Origin: Punctularia strigosozonata HHB-11173 SS5
Lineage: Eukaryota; Basidiomycota; Agaricomycetes; Corticiales; Punctulariaceae
DNA: 64,000 bases
Assembly: GCF_000264995.1 (NCBI RefSeq)
Contig: NW_006767437.1
Coordinates: 1,643,736 to 1,707,735 of the forward strand
Reading direction: 5' to 3'
Part shown: in pieces, positions 25,373 to 36,759 of the stretch
Numbering within the stretch: the first letter of the stretch is position 1
How the letters are laid out: every line of letters starts with the position of its first letter
Program-made: the position numbers and the translations under genes
The notes under the pieces: generated by a model
Seen by the model: only the letters and a program-made list of their open reading frames with translations
What the model was told of the DNA's origin: nothing
Database searches by the model: none

Positions 25373-26945
25373 GCCACACTGCGACGCTCTGTACTCTCCG
25401 TGCTCTCCTCCAACCAACCGAGCCTGTTGTAACACTCGCTTTCATCGCACTCTTTCATCACTCTCGCTCGCTGGAATGTTACCCCCGTATTTCGTCTATT
25501 ATCGTCTTTCGGTCCGCTGCACCCCTTATACTCTCCTGGCACTAGCTGCTATCTAAGAGACCGACCTGGTCGTCGGCTTCATTCACTCCTGATATGATGA
25601 CGCGCCAGGTCGCGTCAACTCTCTCATATGTACCCACATCTTTGTGTGTGTGTGTTATATCTGTGTGATTCTTTACACCGTCCTCGAATGGATATATTGC
25701 GTTTGGTCCAATCCACCGTTTGCTTCTGCCGTACCATTGATCATCCGCCCAACGAACAAATTCACGAAACGACATTTGGGCTCCACTGATCACGGATGTT
25801 TAGCAAAACTGCCGGAGGAACGCAAAGGCGTCTTCTCTTGTTGGGTTCCGAACGGTGCCTTTGCATGAGCTCCGAACGGTGCCATCCCAAGCGCAGCCAT
25901 CCCGGCGAGATTTCGTAGTACGCGATCACATGGAGTGAGACAATATAGATGCTATCTCTCGGACAACCAGACTGACATCAGTATCACCAGCTGGAGAGGG
26001 GGTTTCCCTGGTCGTAGACGGGTGATGAGATTCTCGGGTTCGGTGCATTACTTACGTGCCCGAGGTGGACCTCCGCCTACCAGTGTGATCGAGGACGTGT
26101 TCCGAGCCTGTCAGTGTCAATGTCATGTTGGTGGCCCTAGTCGCGGGTCACGGGAATCGCGGGTAAGAAGGGCGGGATCCGTGTCGCAGGTGTCTATTTC
26201 GGGCACGGCTGCGGGGCGGACAAGCACGTGGCCACGAAACGTCCGAACGCGCAGACGGTCCACGGCCTTTCGAACTCGAATGGGTGCCGCGTCCGACGGT
26301 TGTGCAGCTCGTCGTCCGACTCGGATACATACGGAGACACCATTTGCGATTGCGAAGGGAGGTCGTCGCCCGACGATTTTGCGCAGCCCCGAAAATCACT
26401 GTGAATGGCTCGTTTATCTTGAAACATCGACCACACCGAGCACGCCGAAATCCGCCACCAGACCGGAGTTTTACGCTCTTCGCCCCTCTTCTTGGGAGCA
26501 CGATGACGCGTAATGGGCCGCACAGTCGCCTGCGCTGGGAGGGGATCATTCAAATATCCCCAGCAGCGGAAGAGGGCGCTGGGGGGTGAAGCCAGGCGTC
26601 AAAACGGGATAAAGAAACAAGCTTTTGTTGCGGCGCCTGAGAAGGCTGGGGAAAAATCAGGCCTGGCCAGTCGAATGCGATCACACAACCTTCTCGGGCA
26701 CAGCGGTTTCGTCAGGGGGAGCTGTTGTCAAATAAGGACAACAGTTCCACACTCCGGTCGGGGCGGGGCCGCGAAACCAAGATCTGGCTTTGCCGGGGGA
26801 AGGTGTCTTTGCCGGGTAACGCATCTTCACGTTGTCGGGCGGTTCGTGAGCCCTTCCTTGAAATGACCCGTCTCGGCGTGTCGCGCCAGGGCTTATAAGG
26901 CGTAGCTGCCCGGACGGTCGTCTTGCTTCCCCTTCGTTCGACATT
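25373..26945. other. Intergenic between the TOS1-like gene and F
   Basis: About 1.6 kb with no supported gene. A short (GT)n run lies near 25644-25655. The right end is the promoter of gene F. Confidence 0.5.
26893..26900 (+). promoter_or_regulatory. TATA-like element of zinc-finger gene F
   Basis: The sequence TTATAAGG lies about 50 bases before the start codon at 26946, with a pyrimidine-rich stretch between them (CTTGCTTCCCCTTCGTTCG). That arrangement is typical of a fungal core promoter with a short leader. Confidence 0.5.
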
Positions 26946-28414
26946 ATGGATCCGTCCAATCAATTCGATACTTGGTCCTCGAGCTTCAACGCGTTCCCCA
27001 CAGCCACTGGCACCTCATCCGCGTCTCACCATGACGCGTACGCTGGGTAAGCTTGGCTATCTCTGTCCAAGACGGCGCGATTGTCTAACGCGCAAAGTAA
27101 AGTAATCAAGACGAATCGGCGCCGGGCCATGTTGCCTACTATCCGAGCCGCTCGACACCGCTAGAACATGAGTACAACTGGCCCTTCCCGCGGCAACTAT
27201 CGCGGTCGATGTCTCGGGGCGATGTCATCCAAGGGTCGGTGGATACCTTTACGCCAGGTACGACCTCCGTAACCCGACCGCGTTCTTGCGATGGCTGATA
27301 TTGCTCCTATCTGGCACCCTACGAACAGACTTCTCAGATATGGCACATACGGCCGGAATACACTATCCTTCAATCCCCGCCGCACCAGGACAGTTCCCCG
27401 GATCAACAGAATCCCTCGCTTCCGCAACAGCGAGCGGCATGGTCGCCAGCTCCGATATCTCCTTGCGGCAACACTACCATCCCGGGTTCGGCGCCCCTCA
27501 ATACGAATCTTACCAAGCGCCACAAAACGCCGACTACGCCCTGGCGACGACGGCCCATCAGGTTGATGACTCTTACGATCCACTTGCCCCTTTCGGTTTC
27601 ATCCTGGACGGCGATGTCAGCAGCAGCTCCACCGCCAGCCGTCCAGACAGGACGTTTTCTTCTTCCCCGATGAATGCGGCTACCTCCGATCGCGCGACGA
27701 TGAGCACCTCCCTCGACTCCTTCGGCACCCTGACCTCGGTGATGGACAGCCGGCGACACGAGACCATGGCAGAACGACCTCGTTATCCGCGGCGATGGTC
27801 ATCTCGCAGCGCGCCGTACCCCAGCTATCCTTACTACGGCGACCAATCCAAGTCCTTCGGGATGGATCCATCGCTACACCTGGGCCCGTCCTCGGCGTTC
27901 GATATCGAGCGGCCGGCCTCCTCTCGCTCAGAGACCGCCAGCGTGGGCTCTAGCAACCGTTCCTCCGTCTCGCCTGGCCGAGCACCGTCTAGCTGCTCCA
28001 CCCACTCCGCTTCCGTCAGCGAAGCAGGCTCGGACCACGCGGCTGCCCTATCGTCCGTGGCCGAAGAGAACCTGGTCGTTCCTGGAATCGACGGCAGACC
28101 GTTCAGGGTCGCCAAGCTCAAGGTCACCAGCAACGCGACTAGGGCGGCTAGCGAGCGGAGGAGAACGAAGGACGCTATATTTGCGTGTCCGATCGAGAGC
28201 TGCGGGAAAAGGTTCACGACGAAGAATAATCTCATAGGTATGCACTCCCTCTCTCCATCGCGTACGTCGTAGTCGCTTACTCGACCCAGGCCATGTCACC
28301 GCTCATCAGGGTCTGAAGCCCCGGAAATGTCCCTTTCCTGGATGCGACCAGGCTTTCGCGAGGCAGTCCGACTGCAAACGACACGAGCGAAAACACTACG
28401 AGAAGGCGATGTGA
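26946..28414 (+). CDS. C2H2 zinc-finger protein, paralogue F (two fingers)
   Basis: Probable transcription factor, about 429 aa. Exons: 26946-27046, 27103-27257, 27329-28237, 28290-28414. It starts MDPSNQFDTWSSSF. The body is Ser/Ala/Tyr-rich, with an SPY-like patch (RRWSSRSAPYPSYPYYG) and a Ser-rich run (SNRSSVSPGRAPSS). The pre-finger motif is LKVTSNATRAASERRR. Finger 1 is C-X4-C (CPIESC) with helix TTKNNLIG; the family phase-1 intron falls before H390. Finger 2 is CPFPGC-X12-H-X3-H with contacts R, S, D, R. The protein ends seven residues after the last finger (KHYEKAM), so there is no third finger. A TATA-like box lies close upstream. Confidence 0.85.
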
Positions 28415-29153
28415 CCGCGATGCGAAGTCTGATGGCTTTGGGCACTACACGTATCTCCCGCCACGAACAGCGGAGATTCTGAACGAGGTCGCAAATCCTT
28501 TCTGCACCCATCGCGGTACAATCATCACCTGAGGGGCGCAGCCATCGTGGCACTCAGGGGTGCCACGGAATGCTTGTGGACCGACATACCAGTAATGGCT
28601 CCATGTCTCCGTTGCTCCATCTCCCGCGGCATCAGCCTCGATGAGATGGAAGAGATCGCCCACGATCATCGTCCCTGGAATGGCGGGCGCTTGATTGCTC
28701 GCCGACTATCAGCTGTCGCACAGGATGGCACCGAACGCTCAAACTCAGCTGGATTGCCGGCATGGCTTCGCGAGTGCCATCCCCGCATACATGCCTCCGC
28801 CTATGCGATCCTAATCGCCGGCTCTGGCCCGATACCGGACTGTGCGCTCTCGTCACCTGAGATCATGCGGTCTACTGTACACGTACACCTTTACCCGGGC
28901 ATCCGACCGAAACCCGTAAATAACTTACACAACACATGCATGTATGATTATGTTCAGCTCGTCCGTCGATGACATAATGAATATGAACATCCTAGCCTCT
29001 GCGAGCAGTTGCGATATCGTAAGGGTGCCTCTCGATGCTCATCCGACGCCCTCCGATATTGTTGGCATAAATGCGGCTCTTTACGAAAGACAAATACTGT
29101 ATATGTACTGATGATAAAAATTGGCAGAGAAAAAAGAGCGGAGGCGCGGAACG
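28415..29153. other. Convergent intergenic region between F and ATM1
   Basis: About 740 bases between converging 3' ends. The open frames are short and unconvincing. Confidence 0.5.
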
Positions 29154-32142
29154 TCAGGCAGTGACATCGTCCGATGTTTCTGTAGCCAGGGTCGACTGCT
29201 GGACCCACATAGTGTAGTAGAGACCTCTAGCCGCAAGCAATTCATCATGGGTCCCCTGTTCGACGACCTGCCCTTCTCTGAGTACGATAATCAGGTCTGT
29301 CATGTGTTGTCAGTGGAATGGAGTAGGAACACCGGTCTGAATAATTCGTACCTGAGTCCACGACGGTGGCGAGACGGTGGGCGATGAATACACTAGTTCG
29401 CGATTTCGTCAGCAAGGTTGACTTGATGTTCCTCATGAGGTTAGCCTCAGTCTGAGCATCTAAAGCCGAGGTCTGGAGGTGAGAAACCGCGAGGACTGTC
29501 AATGCGCTGCGTTTGGTCGGCTCAGAGACGAACGCACCGCTTCGTCGAAGAACAGGATGGGCGGGTCTTTGAGCAAGACTCGCGCCACGGCTAGTCGCTG
29601 CTTCTCTCCGCCAGAAATCATTAGGCCTCGCTCTCCCACCATGGTGTGATACCCGTCAGGAAGCGTCGCGATCGTCTCATGGACGTGGGCCGCTCTCGCG
29701 GCCTCAATCACTTCCTCGTCACTCGCGCTCAGCCTACCATATCGGATGTTGTGCATGATATCCGTGTGGAATAGGGGCGTATCTTGAGGCACAACCCCGA
29801 TATTTCTCCGGAGGCTCTCGACCTGGACGTCGGCGATGTCCTGCCCATCAATGAATATGCGGCCGGAGGAAGGCTCATAGAACCGATAGAGCAGCCGAAA
29901 GATGGTCGACTTCCCGCAGCCGGAAGGTCCGACTATGGCCACTTTCTTACCAGCGGGAACCGTGAAGGAGAGGTTGCGAAAGATCGGACGGTCGGGATGG
30001 TAACCGAAAGCGACGTTCTCGAACCGAAGAGAACCGCCAGTCAACTTCAGTGGTGGCGCGCCGGGCCTGTCCTGAGAAGCGGAGAGCGAAGGCTAAGCCA
30101 TGCAGTAAAGGCGTCGAAGGATGGAGCAACTCGCCCGCCGGGGTTGATTCTGATTCTGAAGGTTGAAAAGCACCTCCATATCCAAGAGACTCTGCCTCAT
30201 CTCACGGTAGACCGTTCCCAGGAAGTTGAGCGGCAACGACAGTTGGAAAACCAGCTGGTTTATCATGACCAAATCTCCAACGGTCAAAGAGCCTGATGAT
30301 CGCGTCAATACAAATTGAGCGGCAGGCATCTGTGCGGAGCTTCACCAGAGACAACGCCTTGAGCGGCGAGAAACATCATCATCGTCAATGCACTCGAAAA
30401 TATGATGTTTTGGCCCGAGTTGAGGAAAGCGAGCGATGTGGCGATCCGGATGGACGAAGCCTCATACTGCGCCAAGTGCTTGTCGTATCGGGCAACTTCG
30501 TACTTCTCGTTGTTGAAGTTCTAGCAACCATACAATAAACCGCAGCAATATTTCAATAACGTCGACTCTTGAAGAATCTAATAAATCAACAACCTTCACT
30601 GCCTCGTAGTTGATGAGCGAATCGACCGCGGTTGCCGCCGCCTTGTTATCTGCGGCGTTGGCCTCCCGCCGGAAGCGAGTTCTAGCGTGGTACGTCGTGA
30701 GACACGGGATCATTACAAGGATGCCCGAGGTCGCCAAGAACTGGTGCGTAACACCGACGGAAGTTGAGCACACAGCCACTCACCTCCAAGACGTAGTCCG
30801 GACAGTGAACCATGTATAGGCAGCCATCGTCGCCACGGTTATTGCGGCGAAGTCCCAGCCAAACTTGTACGACTGTGCGTTTCATGTTAGCATGAAGTCA
30901 AGATAGGGTAGGGTGCCGCGAGCCCGGGAGGGGCTTGATCATTCGCAGGTCCCCGACGGCCGGAGCGCGATCAAACGTCGGCACCAATGCGCAACATAGA
31001 TATCCAGGAACGGGATGAATACGGAGAGAAGGTCACACACCAAAATTCCGCAAACAAGTGAGATCTCGAGCGCAGTAGGAACGATGCGAAACACGATCGC
31101 CTGCAACAGAAACGTGATGCCCCTATAGTACAAGAGTCAGCCTGGTCGATACGTTCGGTGGGAAATGGAGGCGGAGGGGCGGCAGAATGCGACTACTGGA
31201 GGTGAGCTTGGATACATACTTTGTTCCACGGTCAATAGCACGGATGAGGCCTCCCGTTTGACGGGTGAGGTGAAACCTGAGGTCGAGATCAAGAAGGTGC
31301 TGAAACGTTTCTCGTGATACCTGTGTAGGACCATTAGCTACAGCTGGGGACATGAACGTCACGACACACCTTTCGTATGGCTTGCTGACCCACCCTCGCA
31401 AATACTGCGTTGAGCAGTTCTCCGAATAGCGTAGAACCGATCCTCGCAGCTCCGTCTATACGACCGTGCATCAGGTGAGAAAGTCATGTTAGCTTGAAGG
31501 AGTAATAGACTAACAGGCCACAATCAAACTCCCCGCTATCGCCCATACCGCGTTATCAGCCGTTACCGGCACGTTGAGAGCGTCGATAATCTGCTTGAAC
31601 AGCAGCGGAACCTGAACATTTAGGAGCTGTGGAATAGCATGAGACGGGCTGCCGCGAGAATCATACAAATCTGCAGAAGCTGACCTTCGCGCCGATCAAC
31701 AGGCCGAAGCCTACGATGACGCGCGAACGCGTACGCCAGTCATTGGCAGGCCATATGTGTGATGTTAGCTGCCGTATGGCAGCCCAATCGCTGTGTCGTG
31801 CTTTAGCGGCAGAGACATGAGTCCGTGGTGGTGGAGAAGAAGTGAGCGGTGTGGAGTTTGAGGGTTGTGGAGGGATTGGTGGAGTGGTCGGATCCTCTGA
31901 AGATGCAGGAGCGTCAGGCTTTGATGCTTGTTGTTTATAACTTCGCCTCTGAACGACTGATGGTGTTGATCGTATGCTCCATGTTGACGGCGAGACGCGA
32001 AATGAGGGTAAGATAGCAGAAGACGTTGAAGATGATGAGAGCGAACTAATGGGGGATAATGATGCTAGGATGCACAAGTATCAGTATCGGAATCAGACGC
32101 CATCCTCCACAGGGGGTGCTGCCACAACTCACTAAATTTCAT
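29154..32142 (-). CDS. ATM1: Mitochondrial half-ABC transporter ATM1
   Basis: Inner-membrane half transporter (ABCB7/ATM1 type) that works as a homodimer and exports a sulfur- or glutathione-linked product from mitochondria for cytosolic Fe-S protein assembly. Minus-strand exons: 32133-32142, 31685-32064, 31515-31626, 31370-31455, 31220-31320, 31041-31122, 30784-30872, 30594-30681, 30346-30520, 30135-30292, 29538-30071, 29352-29472, 29154-29296, giving 692 aa. Residues 1-50 are Ser/Arg-rich with few acids and include RRSY, like a matrix-targeting presequence. Membrane segments fill roughly residues 100-400. The nucleotide-binding domain has Walker A GPSGCGKS (475-482), signature SGGEKQ, Walker B ILFFDEA and H-loop IAHRLA. 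The intron after exon 10 appears to be GC-AG. ATG 32142 is the only nearby ATG that fits; the open frame itself begins with TTG after a stop. Alternatively the 237-codon frame upstream is joined in frame, giving 926 aa. Confidence 0.92.
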
Positions 32143-32844
32143 GTTATGGTCTCCTTTTTCTCCGGAATTAGATTCGGGGGTGTTCGTCTTCGGCATATCA
32201 TCGGGATGTGTCCCGTATTTTTCTACTAAACGTTTGTCGATTCCGTCCAATAACATCTTCAGCATTAATCCATCTTCAACGCCTATCTTCTTCCTTCTCT
32301 TCCTCTTCCTCCCCTCAGACTGTAACGAGATCCCTTCATGTTTCGCATCATGTTTCGCAGCCCCCTGCGTAAGGGTGCGGGCCAACTTGTCCCTGATGGC
32401 ATAGTGAAACAACTCCTCCTCCGGATCAGTCCTGGAGCACCACCACTCTCTGAATTTCGGCCACCACGAAAGTGCCGTCTTCCTCTCCGCATCAGGTGGA
32501 CCGAGCTCGGCTGTCTTCGTCACAGCATCCTTGAGGTCGGGAGTTTGTCTCTCCTCAGACGTACCGCCAGGCGGTTTGTTGGATTGATCGGTGTAACGAC
32601 GAGCACGAGTGCGGGCGATGCAGGTAGACGGCTGTCGGGGTCTCAGAGAGACGTGTCGGTAGGGCAAGCCTGCCTTTGCTGTGGCCAGCATAGCATAGAG
32701 CGCGTCGTCAACAACGATGCCGGCAGCCCGGAGAAGTCGGGACGAACGGAACAGGAGTGAGGGAGATGTGTGGCGATGACGCCAGCGCTGCGTCCGCTGT
32801 ACTATCTTATCTGATAGCGCGTGTTCGCGTGCATAAAGCGCCAT
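32065..32844 (-). CDS. Unrecognised open frame overlapping the ATM1 5' end (separate gene or ATM1 N-terminal extension)
   Basis: An ATG-started frame of 259 codons on the ATM1 strand. I do not recognise the product. The N-terminus is Arg-rich with few acids in its first 80 residues, like a mitochondrial presequence. A Trp-rich patch follows (SWWPKFREWWCS), then a lysine-rich basic stretch (GRKRKRRKK) and a helical segment (EDGLMLKMLLDGIDKRLVEK). Near its 3' end a strong GTGAGT donor (32132) and a TAG acceptor (32065) with a CTGAT branch-like site define a 68-nt intron. If this is retained, the protein ends in [10 protein letters not shown]. If it is spliced, codon 237 runs in frame into ATM1 exon 2. 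The overlap is therefore either a same-strand gene overlap or an alternatively spliced fusion. Confidence 0.6.
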   Translation of the reverse strand: MALYAREHALSDKIVQRTQRWRHRHTSPSLLFRSSRLLRAAGIVVDDALYAMLATAKAGLPYRHVSLRPRQPSTCIARTRARRYTDQSNKPPGGTSEERQTPDLKDAVTKTAELGPPDAERKTALSWWPKFREWWCSRTDPEEELFHYAIRDKLARTLTQGAAKHDAKHEGISLQSEGRKRKRRKKIGVEDGLMLKMLLDGIDKRLVEKYGTHPDDMPKTNTPESNSGEKGDHNMKFSELWQHPLWRMASDSDTDTCAS

Positions 32845-35800
32845 CTGTCGTAATCAATCCACGTGAGCCCGCATGGCCATCGCTTGACTCTGTTGAACGA
32901 CGTCGTCACTTCAGAATCGCTGTTTCAATCTGATCAACGAATGCATTCGCATTCGGGCTCTGGGTTGAAAGTCCTTGTACTTAATCAGTTCATGTCCAAC
33001 TTCCTTTGGCCGCCAGTGTCCCTCAACGATGCACTGATGTCGCATTCATGCGTCTATATGTTCGATATAGCAGTCGAAATAGTCAGGAGGTAGACTACAT
33101 GGTGGAGAAAACGTGTATGTATGTCGGCGAGATGGCGAGGCGCTCCCACTTCACCGCCCACATTGTATCCTTCCTGCAGCCCGCCGTCCCGCCCCCTGCG
33201 CTGGCTCGCGGGCTCTCATTTCCAGCCATCTTCGTGCTATGGTTCGAAGATGAGACCGCGTCCATCAGGCCAACTTATGGATCGAGCTTGAGTCGGGCGG
33301 AGCACATATTCCATGGTGCGGTGCATTGTGACTACGCATCACTGTGATCCTCGCTTGTGTGTACATGCACTGTGGCTGGTTTTCGAAGGATCTTTATGGG
33401 AAAGCAATGTGTATCTGTTCAAACAACAATTCTTAGGCTCGCACCCGTGTACCTCCTGCATATTGATTCTGGATTACGCACTGTGCCCCTATTCCCATAG
33501 GATTTTCAGCTTTGCACTGCGTTCCGTACTCCGTAGGCATTTTAAGGTATGCATCAATGCAGGGACTACTCGTGTAGATACCATACCTGTGGCAATAGTC
33601 CTATCCAAGTGAACACGAGCATCACGTATTAATGAATGTTTACGGGAAGTCTCATCAAGCTCGGAACCTTCGAGGTTGGTGTGAGGTATGACGGACCTGT
33701 ACCAAGGTGGTAGATCAGCTCTGATACATCACGGCTCAGCGCTATACTGTGTACGTATGTGCCTTGATCTTCATCTTTATGCCATACAATGTCGCTTTCG
33801 GGTGTCCATCGTGATTACATACCTGCATTGCGACATGTAGGGCGCGTTACTCGTCATCTTCTTGCTCATTATTCAATTTCATCCTTTTGCGAGCGCGACG
33901 CCACATACTTGTACAACAGTGACGGCGTAGCAGGACAGTATGAATAGTTGTCACATAGATCGTAGTATGCGCGGTGCAGGGAGGGTGCTACATGAGGCAC
34001 ATGCAGCATTTGACGGGTGGCGGTCCCTCAGGTGTTGCTAGGTGGGGTGCATCGTAACAGCGGAAGCTCGGACAGGCTGGGAACTGAACTTAGATGTGCC
34101 TACCACACACTTCTGCAGGATGGGCGAGGAGGATATAGTGAATGTTGGCGTATGGATGATCATTTGAAACAGACACACGGGCGACGATGTTGCAGCGGGT
34201 CCATTGGCCCCATGAAATGGCGGGGCATGCCGAATGCCACCAGCCCTTATCAGAAGTATGGTGAATATGCCAGCTGATCGCCGCCGTGTACCGTGAGCCG
34301 CCGCTCTGGAGTGCACCCTAAGTAATCTCATAGTATTGTAAGCGAAGGTGGACAGAGAGCGTGAACGGCTATGCCGACGTATGATGCAATTTGAATTGAC
34401 ACGCACATACACAATATAACGATTCTGCGCATCAGTCAGCGCCATCTACCCGAGACGTTTCCATCGGCGCAATTCAAACCTGGAAACACCCTGACATCGG
34501 AAGATTATGAGGCTATGAGCACGCTCGTCCGTTTCGCGAGGATTGTTTCAGCCGGTTGAGTCTATAGAACAACAACAGCTGCCCAGTCGATCGATGAGAA
34601 CCAATCACAAAGTATTGGGGTCACTACAAATACCGGGTCGAGCAGGTTGCTGCGTCGCGATTATGAAGCGGCCATGGGAATACTCATGTTTCTGCTGCTC
34701 TCATCAGTACGTACAACGGCTCATAGGTCGGACAATTTCGACATACTCGTGGACAACACTATCAGATAGAAGAGTAACCCGACGTGGAATTGGCGGTCGT
34801 CGACACGGGAGGAGTATGAGGCGAGTTCGTGAATTATTAGGGGAACGAGGGTATAAAGTCCCGACTCATGCGCTTCTTCCGCCGCCGGGGAGATCTCAGA
34901 AGTGGTTCGTATTAGACCTTAACCAATCCTACAGCCTCGCTACACTGTAACTTACCAGAACAAGAAAGAGTGAAGGCTGCGCCCAATGGTGTCATGGGCC
35001 GAGATTATGTAATAACAATAATGTCTCAAGTTTTTGCCTGCTCAACGACGTTCGAGCTCCAATCGATGTTCCACTACTTCTATGTCGGTCTTTCATTCCC
35101 TATCGTCAGTCGATATCTTGCGCCAAAGATTATGCACGAGGCCCTCTGCCAACACAAGTCGTTTTCAAAACTCGATGCTCTGGACTTGGGTAGAGGTAAC
35201 ATATGTCAACCATGAGCCATCACGACCCCGCTTCAGTGGGCCCCGTTTCCCCGCCCTTTGCGGATTGAACGTCGCTCGGACGGGTGAATGATAGAACCGG
35301 ACACGTTCCGGGACTTCGGTAGGAAGCTTCAGTACCTTGCCTCACGAGGCCCATTGCGTCCACCCCCGAGTCGCGACTCCGGCCAGGCCCATGCGGGAGA
35401 AGTCAATGGCGATATCTTCTCTTCCGACTTAGCCCACATATCTTACCGATATTGGAACGACAGCAGGAGCCGAGGTCCGATTCACTGGGTCTACCAATGT
35501 CGGACGACAGCGTGAGCGAGCGAGGTACTTATTTTCGTCTGGACCTCTGGTCCTTCGAGATACTGTCCCAGAGCGTTCGGTATGTCAGATCCTGGGGTAA
35601 CAAATCCTAGTCATTCCGCAGGGTGATCACCGGAGGAGGCCGAACGGCGTGTTACTTAGGATGCCCGATGACTCAGTATGCTGCGTTTTACAAGGCCTCG
35701 AAAGGCCGTGCGGGACTACAAATATCGGATCAGAACATATCCTTCTCCGACAGCGGCGCAGACCGAGGGCCCTGGCGTTGAATGTCGCGAGTGGCCCAGG

Positions 35801-36759
35801 AATCCATCATTCGACCTTGATTCCTCTGGTACGTCCGAGGTCTCCGAGTGTTGCACCCAACCAGGTCTCCATGACGTAGCGAAAAGCCGTAGTTCTCGAC
35901 GCCTGGGACTTGCCGAATTGCCGGAGCGTCCGATTTGTAGCGGCAGATGCTTCCGCTCGCTTCCGGACAACCACTAAAACTCCTCTCTCACCTCAAAACT
36001 TACGATTGGTCAGAGATTATCGTGCCAGTGCGCAGGCGCCATGTGCCATACAATTTTTGCTAAGCCCGAATCGCCAAATTCAGCGTTCGTAGAACTCGTC
36101 TTTGGAAGGGTGCCAACGATACAAACGAAATACAAATCACGCCTCCTCCCAAACTCCTCCGACATTGCCTGGCGTTCGCTAGCGTGTGGATCTGTACATG
36201 CACTGATAGCGGAAGTTTTGCTTACACCGCACTTGCTCCTTCCACCTTCCCGCTTACAGAATAGAGTGAGCGTCATCTGTCTCAACCAGAGGGATAAACG
36301 CTAATCTCCTCGAACGCCTTAGACAACGGTCCAGGGAAAGTGCTCCGACAACATGGACTCTTCTGGCCTTGCATGCACTGATACACGACGAAACCTCGTG
36401 CTTTCCAGGAGCTGTCGTTAATAATCTCCCAGGAGCCTTCGATTGTGTTGGTCACGCTTCGGGTCTCTTGCTCTCACACAACATAAGATGCGCTCGACTT
36501 CTGCTGGATTCTTTCGGAGTTGGTGCGTGATGATCCGCGTTTGATACTTGTCCTAGCGGTATCGGTTCTTCGTTGTTGTGGAAATGTGGCAATCGAACCG
36601 GGTCTCGCTCGCTAGACGGCGCCTCCCGAAAATGTCACGAGCTCGACCTTACTCAACCAGCCCATATAACAATGCAATCACCCGTTGGCGCGTGCTACGC
36701 CCTTGCCTCCACCCTCGACCTTCCTCTATAATCCTAGTCCGCGCTTGATTCGCAACGCG
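32845..36759. other. Gene-poor region, no supported gene
   Basis: About 3.9 kb, fairly AT-rich, with only short open frames on both strands and no domain. The left end presumably contains the promoter of the 32844 frame. The right end contains the promoter of zinc-finger gene G, with CATATAA at 36664-36669. Confidence 0.5.
36664..36670 (+). promoter_or_regulatory. TATA-like element of zinc-finger gene G
   Basis: ATATAAC about 95 bases before the ATG at 36760, followed by pyrimidine-rich sequence (CTTGCCTCCACCCTCGACC). The position suits a core promoter. Two ATGs nearby (36632 and 36671) open short frames that do not join the gene. Confidence 0.4.

Noticed and set aside
31661-32077. ATM1 starting at its open-frame edge at 32077
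   Set aside because: The first codon is TTG and an in-frame TGA lies just upstream, so a spliced upstream exon with an ATG is required.
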